Shown: positions 1-8,197, numbered from the stretch's first letter. The stretch is 22,855 bases of DNA from DUSC01 sp964371125 (GCA_964371125.1 CAYJMY010000060.1:1-22855), one strand, 5' to 3'. Numbers and translations: made by a program. The notes: generated by a model not told the origin, from the letters alone.

Positions 1-474
1 GTCCAGGATGGTGAAGTCGGAGCGCAGGCCGGCGAGCTCTGCGTGGCGGCGCAGAAGCTTGACGCCGATCGAGTGGAAGGTGCCGAGCCAGGGCATTCCC
101 TCGACCGCCTCGCCGACAAGCATGCCGATGCGCTGCTTCATCTCGCGCGCCGCCTTGTTGGTGAAGGTGACGGCGAGGATCTGCGAGGGGAACGCCTTGC
201 CGGTGGCGAGGATGTGGGCGATGCGCGTGGTCAAGACGCGCGTCTTGCCGGTGCCGGCGCCGGCGAGCACGAGAACGGGACCTTCGGTGGTCTCTACCGC
301 CAGCCGCTGCTCGGGATTGAGGCCCTTCAGGTAGTCCGGCTCGCCGCCGCCGCGGCGCGCGGCCGCGGCGCGCGCCGCGAGCCCCGAGCCGCCGGGCGCG
401 CGGGCGGGCGCTGCGCCGCGGGGCGTGGGCTCCTCGTCGAAGAAGGGCAGGTCGTCGGGAAAGCCGGACATCAT
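1..474 (-). CDS. uvrD: UvrD/PcrA-type DNA helicase, N-terminal part (runs off the window)
   Basis: This is a superfamily 1A 3'-5' DNA helicase used in excision and mismatch repair and in clearing stalled forks. Only the first 158 residues are present; the rest lies left of base 1. A low-complexity Ala/Gly/Arg leader (residues 1-45) precedes the Q motif GLNPEQRLAV (51-60, Gln56). Walker A AGAGTGKT is at 71-78, and motif Ia TFTNKAAREMKQR and the GTFHSIGVKLLRRH segment follow. The family assignment is firm; choosing between UvrD, PcrA and Rep paralogues needs the missing part. Two ATGs in tandem (474 and 471) could serve as start. A GC-rich hairpin separates the gene from the SPW gene upstream on the same strand. 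Confidence 0.93.
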   Translation of the reverse strand, partial: MMSGFPDDLPFFDEEPTPRGAAPARAPGGSGLAARAAAARRGGGEPDYLKGLNPEQRLAVETTEGPVLVLAGAGTGKTRVLTTRIAHILATGKAFPSQILAVTFTNKAAREMKQRIGMLVGEAVEGMPWLGTFHSIGVKLLRRHAELAGLRSDFTILD

Positions 475-504
475 GTCCGAATGTAGTGATTCGGGGCGCA
501 AAGA

Positions 505-534
505 CCAGCGCCGTCCCCCGGGAGACGGCGCTGC
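505..534 (-). terminator. Stem-loop between the SPW gene and uvrD
   Basis: AGCGCCGTC (507-515) and GACGGCGCT (524-532) form a perfect 9-bp stem with an 8-base loop, a few bases past the stop of the SPW gene. On the minus strand it is followed only by a short TCTTTG stretch, so it may be a weak intrinsic terminator or an RNA-stability element. Confidence 0.4.
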
Positions 535-540
535 GAGGTG

Positions 541-912
541 CTACGACATCGCCCTGCGGCGGTCCTGCCAGAGTTCGAACACCGCCAGGGCGGCGACGGC
601 GAACCCGATCACGACATGGAGCGTACGCTCCATTCCGGCGTAGCCGAGCACGAAGGGCGCGGCAACGAGCCAAGCCCCGAGAAGAAGCTCAATCGCCTCC
701 TCCCAGCGCCGCACGCCGACCATCTCCAGCGCCGCAACGGCGAAGATCAAAATACCCGTCAAGCAGGTCGACAAGGTGACGACGCCGCTTTCGGTCTCCT
801 GGAAGAAGGCCGGCGAGAGCACGACCACCACGCCGAGGATCATCGACAGGATGTCCTCCCATTCGCGGTGGATGTTGATATCGTACCAGTGCGTTTTTTC
901 GGTGTAGGCCAT
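541..912 (-). CDS. SPW repeat family integral membrane protein
   Basis: This is a 123-residue small membrane protein of the SPW family; its biochemical role is unknown. A soluble N-terminus (MAYTEKTHWYDINIHREWED) is followed by four hydrophobic segments arranged as two similar halves. Each half ends in an SPW-like turn: VVLSPAFF in the first and LGAWLVAAPFVLGY in the second, where the Trp of the motif is replaced by Phe. The ATG at 912 is preferred over upstream in-frame codons because AGGGAGG lies about 6 bases upstream and the family begins this way. A good sigma70-like promoter lies at 1002-1030. The family call is fairly sure; no partner is visible. Confidence 0.85.
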   Translation of the reverse strand: MAYTEKTHWYDINIHREWEDILSMILGVVVVLSPAFFQETESGVVTLSTCLTGILIFAVAALEMVGVRRWEEAIELLLGAWLVAAPFVLGYAGMERTLHVVIGFAVAALAVFELWQDRRRAMS

Positions 913-1001
913 CACAACCTCCCTTTCCCGTGCAGCGGTGCCCGGTTTCGAGGTCGTGGCTCTGACGCGCGGCCCCATCCGGGCATTCGCACAGTGTTTA
1001 A

Positions 1002-1030
1002 ATGATACGCTCATACGGCAGCGACCACAA
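1002..1030 (-). promoter_or_regulatory. Predicted housekeeping promoter for the SPW gene
   Basis: Read on the minus strand, a -35 TTGTGG (1030-1025) and a -10 TATCAT (1007-1002) are separated by exactly 17 bases. This predicts a 5' leader of about 80 bases before the ATG at 912. Confidence 0.55.
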
Positions 1031-1068
1031 GGAAAGGTCTTTTACGCAAGCCCCGCGGATGCCGCGCC

Positions 1069-2127
1069 TCAGCGGTCCAGCACGCGGGTTTCGCCGATGC
1101 GCATGACGACGGCGCGCGTCGTGCGCGTGCCGGCGGCGAGGAAACGGGCCTTCTGTTCGGTCCCCGGTTCCGGCGACAGCGGCAGCGTGCCCCAGTGCGT
1201 GGCGATCGCCTGGCGGGCGCCCAGAGTGCGGGCGATGCCGAGCGCCTCCTCCGGGTCGACGTGAAAAGGCGCCTGGAATTCGCGCGGTGCCCAGGCACCG
1301 GCCGGAACCAGCGCGTAGTCGACCCGACCCACCCTGCGGCGAATGTCGGCGAAGATATCGCCGGCGCCAGTATCGCCGGAGAAATAGATGCGCCGGCCCG
1401 CGCCTTCGATGACATAGCCGCCCCAGTGCATGGAATCGGTGCCGAAAGCCGGCCGGCGTACACCGTGTATGGCGGGAACAGCCGTGATCTTCACGCCGCT
1501 GGCGCGGGTGCTCTCGTACCAGGGCAACTCGATAATCCGGCGGAAGCCCGAGGCGGCGGCGAGGCGGCGCGAGCCTTGCGGCACGTAGAGCAGAGCCTCG
1601 GGAAAGCGCGCCGCGAGAAAGCGCAGGCTGGGGACGTCGAGATGGTCGAGATCGGCGTGCGACACGATCACGGCGTCGATGTGTTCGATCAGCGCCGGAT
1701 CGGGAAGGACCGGCACCAGACGGTCCAGCCGGGACGGGCCGGCGCCGATATGATCGAAGAGCACCGGGTCGGTCAGGATGGCGCGGCCGCCGACGCGGAT
1801 GAGGAAGGTCGAATGGCCGAACCAGGTCAGGGCCGCGGAAGCGTTCTTCGCCGCGACAAAGGTCCGCTCGGCTTCGCCAGGCGGCACGACATGGCCGGAA
1901 GGCAGCGCCTCCGCTCCGGGATAGCGGCGCGCCGACATGGCGAGAAGGTGGAGAGCCCAGTCGAACGCAGTCGCCGTCGACACGTGCGCCTGGCCGGCAT
2001 TGGCGTAGCGTACGGGAACCTCTGGACCGACGGGCGCTCCCTGGCGCGCCGAAGACGCGCAGCCGACCGCCAGCAGCAAGGCGGCCAGAGCGGCGGTTCG
2101 CGATTGGCCGCGCAGAACAGGAAACAT
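1069..2127 (-). CDS. Lipoprotein metallo-beta-lactamase-fold hydrolase (UlaG/NAPE-PLD-like)
   Basis: This is a 352-residue putative hydrolase of the MBL fold, resembling bacterial NAPE-phospholipase-D-like and UlaG-like proteins. A signal peptide with lipobox LAVGC (Cys23) suggests a lipoprotein. Metal-site elements in order are WFGHST near 102-107, SHADLDHLD (His157, Asp159, Asp161, His162), His221 in PAIHG, Asp252 in FSGDTG and His311 in THWG. The central motif is therefore HxDxDH rather than HxHxDH, so the second histidine is an aspartate. The ATG at 2127 has GGGTGGGG just upstream; a GTG at 2136, three codons earlier, is an alternative. It is divergent from the TRAP operon. The fold is certain and the substrate unknown. 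Confidence 0.85.
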   Translation of the reverse strand: MFPVLRGQSRTAALAALLLAVGCASSARQGAPVGPEVPVRYANAGQAHVSTATAFDWALHLLAMSARRYPGAEALPSGHVVPPGEAERTFVAAKNASAALTWFGHSTFLIRVGGRAILTDPVLFDHIGAGPSRLDRLVPVLPDPALIEHIDAVIVSHADLDHLDVPSLRFLAARFPEALLYVPQGSRRLAAASGFRRIIELPWYESTRASGVKITAVPAIHGVRRPAFGTDSMHWGGYVIEGAGRRIYFSGDTGAGDIFADIRRRVGRVDYALVPAGAWAPREFQAPFHVDPEEALGIARTLGARQAIATHWGTLPLSPEPGTEQKARFLAAGTRTTRAVVMRIGETRVLDR

Positions 2128-2254
2128 CGGCCCCACCCAACTTGCCCAGGGTTGATCCTATCGGAAGCGCCGGGCGAGTGGAACATTCGCGGGCGCCGGT
2201 CTGCCAGCGGCACGACATCGGCGATGTGCGCTGCAAAAAAAATCCCGCAATGCA

Positions 2255-2276
2255 GCAAAAAACCGAATTGTTTTGC
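2255..2276. promoter_or_regulatory. Possible operator: GCAAAA-N10-TTTTGC
   Basis: An inverted repeat with 6-bp arms and a 10-base spacer sits in an unusually A/T-rich patch between the divergent MBL and TRAP genes, next to the proposed TRAP promoter. It could be the site of a regulator of the transporter. No regulator gene is in the window. Confidence 0.3.
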
Positions 2277-2279
2277 GGA

Positions 2280-2308
2280 CTTGCGTCACTTGTATGATCC
2301 CCTATTCT
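2280..2308 (+). promoter_or_regulatory. Possible promoter of the TRAP operon
   Basis: CTTGCG (2280-2285) resembles the alphaproteobacterial -35 CTTGAC. A 17-base spacer leads to TATTCT (2303-2308). An overlapping TATGAT at 2293-2298 is a second -10 candidate without a good -35. The binding-protein ATG is about 40 bases downstream. Confidence 0.35.
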
Positions 2309-2350
2309 GACGGGGCAGATGAACCAAAACAAACAACCTGGGAGGATACG

Positions 2351-3472
2351 ATGAGCAGCAATACGATTTCGCGCAGAAACTTCCTCACCAAATCGACGGC
2401 CGCCGGCGCCGCGGTCGCCGGCAGCGCGCTGGCCGCGCCAGCCGTGCTCGCCCAGAGCCCGATCACGCTGAAGATGCAATCGTCGTGGCCGGCGTCGGAC
2501 GTCTTCCAGGAGATGGCGGCGCAGTATGTCGAGCGCGTTGAGGCGATGTCGGGCGGCCGCCTGAAGATCGACCTTCTGCCCGCCGGCGCCGTGGTCGGTG
2601 CCTTCCAGGTGCAGGATGCCTGCCACGACGGCACGATCGACGCGGCGCACACCGTGCCGGTCTACTGGTACGGCAAGAACAAGGCCGCTTCGCTGTTCGG
2701 CACCGGCCCGGTGTTCGGCGGCGACGCCAACCAGATGATCGCCTGGCTCTATCACGGCGGCGGACAGGAGTTCTATCGCGAACTGACCCAGGACATCCTG
2801 GGCCTCAACGTGGTCGGCTTTCTTTCCTTCGGCATGCCGGCGCAGCCGCTCGGCTGGTTCAAGAGCGAGATCACCGACGCCAGCCAGCTTTCCGGGCTGA
2901 AGTACCGCACGGTCGGCCTCGCGGCGGACCTCTTCCAGGCGATGGGCGCCTCGGTGGCGCAGCTTCCCGGCGGCGAGATCGTGCCGGCCATGGAGCGCGG
3001 CGTCATCGACGGCTTCGAGTTCAACAACCCGACCTCCGACATGCGCTTCGGCGCCCAGGACGTGGCCAAGAACTACATGCTGTCGTCCTATCACCAGGCG
3101 AGCGAGTCCTTCGAGTACATCTTCAACAAGGACAAGTTCGAGAGCCTGTCGCCGGACCTGCAGGCGATCCTGAAATACGGCGTCGAGGCCGCGCACCTCG
3201 CCAACTTCGCGCTGGCCATGAACCAGTATTCGTCGGACCTGCAGAAGCTGCAGACCGAATCCGGCGTCAATGTGAAGCGCACGCCGGACTCGGTGCTGCA
3301 GGCGCAGCTCGAAGCCTGGGACAAAATCCTGCCGCCGCTGATGGAGGACCCGTTCTTCGCCAAGGTGGTGGACAGCCAGAAGGCCTGGTGCGAACGCGTC
3401 GTCTACTACAGCCTGCAGAACGCGCCGGACTACAAACTGGCCTACCAGCACTACTTCCCCGGCAAGCTCTGA
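2351..3472 (+). CDS. TRAP transporter periplasmic substrate-binding protein, DctP family, Tat-exported
   Basis: This 373-residue solute-binding protein captures an organic acid in the periplasm and hands it to the DctQM permease, driven by the sodium gradient. The start ATG follows GGGAGGATACG. The N-terminus carries a twin-arginine signal (SRRNFLTKS, residues 6-14), a hydrophobic Ala-rich core and a likely AxA cleavage site before QSPITLKMQSSWP. The DctP fold is recognisable from the LPAGAVVGAFQVQDA segment and the region LPGGEIVPAMERGVIDGFE, which includes part of the ligand site. Specificity cannot be read from sequence; FNNPTSD at the pocket position recalls 2-oxoacid/monocarboxylate-type binders, which is inference. 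It is the first gene of the operon, and an intercistronic hairpin follows it. Confidence 0.92.
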   Translation: MSSNTISRRNFLTKSTAAGAAVAGSALAAPAVLAQSPITLKMQSSWPASDVFQEMAAQYVERVEAMSGGRLKIDLLPAGAVVGAFQVQDACHDGTIDAAHTVPVYWYGKNKAASLFGTGPVFGGDANQMIAWLYHGGGQEFYRELTQDILGLNVVGFLSFGMPAQPLGWFKSEITDASQLSGLKYRTVGLAADLFQAMGASVAQLPGGEIVPAMERGVIDGFEFNNPTSDMRFGAQDVAKNYMLSSYHQASESFEYIFNKDKFESLSPDLQAILKYGVEAAHLANFALAMNQYSSDLQKLQTESGVNVKRTPDSVLQAQLEAWDKILPPLMEDPFFAKVVDSQKAWCERVVYYSLQNAPDYKLAYQHYFPGKL

Positions 3473-3496
3473 CCGGAGCCCGCACCTCAATTTCCG

Positions 3497-3527
3497 GCCG
3501 GCGGCGCGCTGTGCGTCGCCTGCCGGC
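3497..3527 (+). promoter_or_regulatory. Intercistronic mRNA hairpin after the TRAP binding-protein gene
   Basis: GCCGGCGGCG (3497-3506) pairs with CGCC-T-GCCGGC (3517-3527), giving ten base pairs with one bulged T. A hairpin between a binding-protein gene and its permease genes commonly protects or attenuates transcript so that binding protein is made in excess. There is no T-tract, so full termination is unlikely. Confidence 0.45.
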
Positions 3528-3564
3528 GTGACCCGGCCCCCGGTTCCAGCCAAGCGAGAGCTCC

Positions 3565-4170
3565 GTGGAAAGCTACATTCGGTTCGCCGACCGCCTGTCG
3601 GCATGGTTCGGCAAGGTGTTCGCCTGGTGCGTCATGGTCATGACGCTCGGCGTCGGCTACGAGGTCGTGGTGCGCTACCTGTTCAGGGCGCCGACCCCCT
3701 GGGCCTTCGACCTCTCCTACATGATGTACGGCACCATGTTCATGATGGCCGGCGCCTACACGCTGTCGCGCGACGGCCACGTGCGCGGCGATTTCGTCTA
3801 CCGTCTATGGCGTCCGCGCACGCAGGCCTCGGTCGAACTCGTGCTCTACTTCCTGTTCTTCTTCCCGGGCGTGATCGCGCTGGTCTTCTCCGGCTGGCGC
3901 TACGCCAGCCGGTCCTGGCGCTATCTGGAGGTGTCGACGATGAGCCCGGCGAACATCCCGATCTACCAGTTCAAGACCGTCATCATCGCCGCAGGCATCC
4001 TCCTGGTGATCCAGGGCATAGCCCAGGTGTTCCGCTGCATCATAACCATCCGGTCGGGTGCGTGGCCGAAGCGGGAGGAGGACGTCGAGGAACTCGAGGC
4101 CATCCTGCAGAAGGAGGGCATCGCGGCGCTCGACCCGACCCATCATGCCCAGCCGGAGGCGCGCCGATGA
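3565..4170 (+). CDS. dctQ: TRAP transporter small permease subunit, DctQ family
   Basis: This 201-residue four-helix membrane subunit couples the binding protein to the DctM permease. Hydrophobic segments lie near residues 15-38, 48-66, 88-110 and 133-155. The conserved VVRYLF after helix 1, and the ALDL-like WAFDLSYMMYG at helix 2, are typical of DctQ. The C-terminus is a charged cytoplasmic tail (EEDVEELEAILQKEG). The start is GTG at 3565 with a modest GAGAG upstream. Its last bases overlap the dctM start as ATGA, implying translational coupling. Confidence 0.9.
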   Translation: MESYIRFADRLSAWFGKVFAWCVMVMTLGVGYEVVVRYLFRAPTPWAFDLSYMMYGTMFMMAGAYTLSRDGHVRGDFVYRLWRPRTQASVELVLYFLFFFPGVIALVFSGWRYASRSWRYLEVSTMSPANIPIYQFKTVIIAAGILLVIQGIAQVFRCIITIRSGAWPKREEDVEELEAILQKEGIAALDPTHHAQPEARR

Positions 4171-5519
4171 CCGATCCCCAGATCGCCCTCCTGATGCTGG
4201 GGCTGTTCATCTTCGTCATCATGCTCGGCTTCCCGATCGCCTTCACGCTGATGGCGATGGGCATCGGTTTCGGCTACTACGCGTACTACGATCCGACCCG
4301 GATGAAGCACCTGTTCGACAACAGGATCTTCGACCTGTTCGTCAACCAGACCTATTCGGTGATGGCCAACGACGTGCTGACGGCGATCCCGCTGTTCCTG
4401 TTCATGGGCTACATCGTCGAACGCGCCAATATCGTCGACCGGCTGTTCGACACGCTGAGCGTGGCGACCCGGCGCGTGCCGGGCTCACTGGCGGTCGCGG
4501 CGCTGATCACCTGCGCGCTGTTCGCCACGGCGACCGGCATCGTCGGCGCGGTGGTGACGCTGATGGGCCTGCTCGCGCTGCCGGCGATGCTGCGGGCGAA
4601 CTATGACGAGCGCTTCGCCTCGGGCGTCATCTGCGCCGGAGGGACGCTCGGCATCCTGATCCCGCCGTCGATCATGCTGATCGTCTATGCGGCGGCGTCG
4701 GGTGTTTCGATCGTGCGGCTCTATGCCGGCGCGCTGCTTCCCGGCTTCCTGCTGGCCGGCATGTACCTCATCTACATCGTGGTGCGCGCGTTGCTCAATC
4801 CGAGCCTGGCGCCGCAGCGGCCGCGCGAAACCGAGGACATACCCGGCGCGCGGCTGATGTGGATGCTGCTGACCTCGTTCTTCCCGCTGGCAGTGCTGAT
4901 CCTGTCCGTTCTCGGCGCCATCCTGTTCGGACTGGCGACGCCGTCGGAGGCCGCCGCGATCGGTGCGCTCGGCGGCCTGGTGCTCGCCGCCGCCTACCGG
5001 GCGCTGACCTGGCAGAGGCTGCAGGAATCCGTCTATCTGACCGTGAGGACGACGGCGATGGTGTGCTGGCTGTTCGTCGGCTCGTGGACCTTCGCCTCCG
5101 TGTTCTCCTATCTCGGCGGCGAGCAGGTGGTGCGCGAGTTCGTCGTCGGGCTGGACATGACGCCGCTGCAGTTCCTGCTGCTCGCCCAGCTGATCATCTT
5201 CCTGCTCGGCTGGCCGCTGGAATGGTCGGAGATCATCATCATCTTCGTGCCGATCTTCCTGCCGCTGCTGTCGCACTTCGAGATCGACCCGCTTTTCTTC
5301 GGTATCCTCATTGCGCTCAACCTGCAGACCTCGTTCCTGACGCCGCCGATGGCGATGTCGGCGTATTACCTGAAGGGCATCGCGCCGCCGCAGGTCAGGC
5401 TGACGCAGATCTTCGCCGGCTCGCTGCCCTACGTGTTCATGGTCTTCATCACGATGATCGTGCTCTACGTGTTCCCTGACATCGTCTACTGGCTGCCGCA
5501 GATGTTCTATGGACGCTGA
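4167..5519 (+). CDS. dctM: TRAP transporter large permease subunit, DctM family
   Basis: This 450-residue inner-membrane protein forms the transport channel of the TRAP system. It has about a dozen hydrophobic segments. DctM signatures are visible: FPIAFTLMAMG near the N-terminus, GGTLGILIPPSIMLIVYA (the conserved G-x-L-G-I-L-I-P-P-S motif) near residues 157-174, LATPSEAAAIGALG in the second half, and LQTSFLTPPMAMSAYYLKG near the C-terminus. The length is normal for the family. The ATG overlaps the dctQ stop by 4 bases, and a small membrane-protein gene follows after 39 bases. Confidence 0.95.
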   Translation: MTDPQIALLMLGLFIFVIMLGFPIAFTLMAMGIGFGYYAYYDPTRMKHLFDNRIFDLFVNQTYSVMANDVLTAIPLFLFMGYIVERANIVDRLFDTLSVATRRVPGSLAVAALITCALFATATGIVGAVVTLMGLLALPAMLRANYDERFASGVICAGGTLGILIPPSIMLIVYAAASGVSIVRLYAGALLPGFLLAGMYLIYIVVRALLNPSLAPQRPRETEDIPGARLMWMLLTSFFPLAVLILSVLGAILFGLATPSEAAAIGALGGLVLAAAYRALTWQRLQESVYLTVRTTAMVCWLFVGSWTFASVFSYLGGEQVVREFVVGLDMTPLQFLLLAQLIIFLLGWPLEWSEIIIIFVPIFLPLLSHFEIDPLFFGILIALNLQTSFLTPPMAMSAYYLKGIAPPQVRLTQIFAGSLPYVFMVFITMIVLYVFPDIVYWLPQMFYGR

Positions 5520-5558
5520 AACCATGATGACCGCCGCTCACAGGGGGAGGGTTCGCCC

Positions 5559-5726
5559 ATGACGATCGACCGGATCATGGCGCTGCTCGCCTTCGCCGCC
5601 TTCGCCGCCTTTGCCGGGATCGTCGGCTTCTCGGTGAAACGCGTCGACCTGATCATCGTGCTGGCGATCGTGGTGGCCCTCGTCGTCTACGACCTCTGGC
5701 TCCAGCTCGGGTCGCGGCGGCGATAG
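5559..5726 (+). CDS. Small two-helix membrane protein appended to the TRAP operon
   Basis: This open frame encodes 55 residues, begins MTIDRIMALLAFAAFAAFAG and ends DLWLQLGSRRR. It has two hydrophobic stretches (residues 7-24 and 30-48) separated by a short basic turn (VKRVD), so two transmembrane helices with both ends positive are likely. A strong Shine-Dalgarno sequence (CAGGGGGAGG) lies about 8 bases upstream of the ATG. It lies 39 bases after dctM on the same strand, so co-transcription is likely. No known family is recognised with certainty. It may be an accessory or stabilising micro-subunit of the transporter, which is inference. Confidence 0.72.
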   Translation: MTIDRIMALLAFAAFAAFAGIVGFSVKRVDLIIVLAIVVALVVYDLWLQLGSRRR

Positions 5727-5751
5727 CGGCCCGGCCCCGACGACGTTTTTG

Positions 5752-5810
5752 CTCTTGATCGCGCAAGAGAGCGGCGCGACAACAGGCGCCGCCGCGCGAG
5801 GGGCGCGGCG
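5752..5810 (+). terminator. Two short hairpins after the TRAP operon, possible terminator region
   Basis: CTCTTG/CAAGAG (5752-5757 and 5764-5769) and a perfect 8-bp CGCCGCGC/GCGCGGCG stem (5790-5797 and 5803-5810) follow the small membrane-protein stop. Neither has a following T-tract, so factor-independent termination is doubtful. Confidence 0.25.
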
Positions 5811-5855
5811 ACGGCGGACCGCGAGGCAGCCGGTTCGTTCTGGCAGGGGGACCTC

Positions 5856-7037
5856 ATGGGCGACACTTTTACCGAGACCACACGCGTCTCCTGGTTCACA
5901 CGCATCAAGAACTCCGTGATCGGCGTCCTGATCGGGCTCGTGCTGATCGCCGGCATGGTGTTCCTGCTGTTCTGGAACGAGGGGCGGGCGGTGCAGACGG
6001 CGCGGTCGCTGACCGAGGGCGCGGGGGCGGTCGTCACGGTCGGTCCCGACAAGGTCGACGCGGCCAACGACGGCAAGCTCATCCACGTTACCGGGCCGGT
6101 GTCGACGACCTCGCGCCCCGCTGACGCCACGTTCGGCATTTCAGTCGACGGCGTGCGCCTTGTGCGCACCGTCGAGATGTACCAGTGGAAGGAGAGCTCG
6201 AAGTCGGAGACGACCAACAAGGTCGGCGGCGGCCAGGAGACGGTGACCACCTACAGCTACGCGAAGGAGTGGTCCGAATCGGCGATCAGCTCATCTGATT
6301 TCAAGGTGCCGGACGGCCACGCCAACCCGCCGATGGAAATCCGCAGCGAGCGCTTCCAGGTGCCCGACGCCAAGCTCGGCGCGTTCACGCTGAGCGAACG
6401 CGTGATCAGCGGGCTGGGCGGCGAAAAGACGCTGACCCTTTCATCCGACATGACCGGTGCGATCGACGCCGCCTATAGCGGCAACAAGCGCGTGACGGTT
6501 GCCGAGAATCGAATCTATCTCGGCTTCAATTCGACCAATCCGGCAGTCGGCGACTACAGGATCTCGTACAAGGTCGCGCCGCTCGGCGTGGCGAGCGTCA
6601 TCGGCGAACAGCGGGGCGGCGGTTTCGAAGCCTACCAGACGATAGCCGGCGACCGGCTGCTGATGGTCGCGGACGGAGCTGTGCCGGCCGACAAGATGTT
6701 CGCCGACGCCCAGTCGGCCAATGCGGTTCTGACCTGGATCCTGCGCGTGGTCGGGTTGGTCCTGCTGGCGGTCGGCTTCGGCATGCTGCTCGCGCCGCTC
6801 GGGGTGGTCGCCGATTTCATCCCGCCGCTCGGCAGCCTGCTCAGGATGGGCACCGGCATCGTCGCCATGCTGCTCGCCGTCGTCGTCGGCTTCGTCACCA
6901 TCGCCGTCGCATGGTTCTGGTACCGGCCGGTGCTGTCGCTGATCGTCATCGCGGTCGGCGTCGCCATCGCCGCGGCGCTGATCTTCATCGGGCGGAGCCG
7001 GGCAAAGTCGGCGCCGGCGGTTGCACGGCCGGCCTGA
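5856..7037 (+). CDS. TMEM43-family membrane protein
   Basis: This 393-residue protein resembles the TMEM43/LUMA family, which is shared by bacteria and animals and whose bacterial role is unknown. It has one helix at about residues 20-41, then a large beta-rich extramembrane domain (about 45-290). Family-like features in that domain are FWNEGRAVQTARSLTEGA, the LIHVTGP segment and VEMYQWKESSKSET. A cluster of three or four C-terminal helices follows (about 292-375), with the conserved-looking LAPLGVVADFIPPLGSLL. GGCAGGGGGACCTC precedes the ATG. It is about 130 bases from the TRAP operon and may have its own promoter. Confidence 0.85.
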   Translation: MGDTFTETTRVSWFTRIKNSVIGVLIGLVLIAGMVFLLFWNEGRAVQTARSLTEGAGAVVTVGPDKVDAANDGKLIHVTGPVSTTSRPADATFGISVDGVRLVRTVEMYQWKESSKSETTNKVGGGQETVTTYSYAKEWSESAISSSDFKVPDGHANPPMEIRSERFQVPDAKLGAFTLSERVISGLGGEKTLTLSSDMTGAIDAAYSGNKRVTVAENRIYLGFNSTNPAVGDYRISYKVAPLGVASVIGEQRGGGFEAYQTIAGDRLLMVADGAVPADKMFADAQSANAVLTWILRVVGLVLLAVGFGMLLAPLGVVADFIPPLGSLLRMGTGIVAMLLAVVVGFVTIAVAWFWYRPVLSLIVIAVGVAIAAALIFIGRSRAKSAPAVARPA

Positions 7038-7272
7038 ACGGCTGGCGCGGGCAGATAGGACGGCGGGCTAAACACGTCGCGGTTTTTCAGATTCGCTTCC
7101 GCGCTTAAGCTATCCTTCCTGCGCATGGCGTTGTCCCGAAATCGGTTCGCCCTGGCGGGGCAACGACATGCGTTGGCTGGCCGTCATCACCGGCATCTCA
7201 CCAAGGCGTGAGTGGATCGCAAGGTCATCCTCCCTACCTTTCCGGCAACGAGAGCCGACAAGGGAGGAAATG

Positions 7273-8148
7273 ATGATGCGACAGGTTATCACGCAGGCGA
7301 TGATCGACGCCTATGACGAATACACCCACCTGACGCTCGACAGGCGCGGCTTCATGGAGAAGCTGACGCGGCTGGCCGGCAGCGGGGCGGCGGCGGCCGT
7401 GATCGCGCCGCTTCTCGCGGCGAATGCGGCGCAAGCCGCGGTGGTCGCGGAGGACGATGCGCGCGTCGCCGGCGAGGACATCACCTATCCGGGCAGTTCC
7501 AGCGAGATGAAGGGCTATCTCGCGCGGCCCGCCGGGGTGGCGAACAAGCTGCCGACCGTCATCGTCGTCCACGAGAATCGCGGGCTCAACCCGCATATCC
7601 GCGACGTCGCCCGGCGACTCGCGCTGGAAGGCTTCGTCGCGCTGGCGCCCGACTTCCTGTCGCCGCTCGGCGGCACTCCCGCCGACGAGGACAAGGCGCG
7701 GGAGATGTTCGGGCAGCTGCCGGCCGGCCAGGCCGCCGCCGACGGCGTCGCCACGGTCGCCTTCCTCGGCGGGCACGAGGCCGGCAACGGCAAGGTCGGC
7801 GCCGTCGGCTTCTGCTGGGGCGGCGGTACGGTCAACCAAATCGCGGTGGCGTCGCCCGACCTCGACGCGGCGGTCGCCTACTACGGTCCCCAGCCGAAGG
7901 CCGAGGACGTGGCCGGGATCGAGGCCGCGTTGCTGCTCCACTATGCCGGGCTCGACGAGCGCATCAATGCCGGTATCGACGCATACAGGGCCGCGCTCGA
8001 AGCCGCCGGCAAGAGCTTCGAGATCCATGTCTACGACGGCGTCAACCACGCCTTCAACAACGATACGTCGTCGGCGCGCTACGACAAGGTGGCGGCGGAT
8101 CTCGCCTGGGGCAGGACGGTGGCGTTCTTCAAGGAAGAGCTGGCGTAG
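7273..8148 (+). CDS. Dienelactone hydrolase family protein with twin-arginine signal
   Basis: This 291-residue alpha/beta-hydrolase is of the carboxymethylenebutenolidase type. The catalytic triad is readable: nucleophile Cys181 in GAVGFCWGG, Asp228 in YAGLDERINAG and His259 in YDGVNHAFNND. HENRGLNPHI (Glu101) supplies the glutamate that primes the cysteine. The N-terminus carries RRGFMEKL (Arg24-Arg25) then an Ala-rich core ending AANAAQA, consistent with Tat export. Three ATGs in a row (7270, 7273, 7276) follow AGGGAGG; the middle one gives reasonable spacing. There is no aromatic-degradation neighbourhood, so the true substrate is unknown. It is convergent with the small gene at 8198. Confidence 0.9.
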   Translation: MMRQVITQAMIDAYDEYTHLTLDRRGFMEKLTRLAGSGAAAAVIAPLLAANAAQAAVVAEDDARVAGEDITYPGSSSEMKGYLARPAGVANKLPTVIVVHENRGLNPHIRDVARRLALEGFVALAPDFLSPLGGTPADEDKAREMFGQLPAGQAAADGVATVAFLGGHEAGNGKVGAVGFCWGGGTVNQIAVASPDLDAAVAYYGPQPKAEDVAGIEAALLLHYAGLDERINAGIDAYRAALEAAGKSFEIHVYDGVNHAFNNDTSSARYDKVAADLAWGRTVAFFKEELA

Positions 8149-8168
8149 TTGCGAGACGATTCGCGACG

Positions 8169-8188
8169 CCGCGGCCAGTCCGCCGCGG
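8169..8188. terminator. Hairpin between convergent genes, possible bidirectional terminator
   Basis: CCGCGGC and GCCGCGG form a perfect 7-bp stem with a 6-base loop, midway between the dienelactone hydrolase stop and the stop of the small minus-strand gene. No T-tract is present. Confidence 0.4.
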
Positions 8189-8197
8189 AGGCGCCGC

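Noticed and set aside
998..3604. 868-codon minus-strand frame
   Set aside because: It crosses the MBL gene in another frame and runs antisense to the TRAP binding-protein gene. It is an effect of high GC, with no domain visible.
7168..7272. Earlier start for the dienelactone hydrolase at 7168
   Set aside because: The extra codons precede the AGGGAGG ribosome site and add no signal or domain. The ATG cluster at 7270-7276 fits the Tat signal better.
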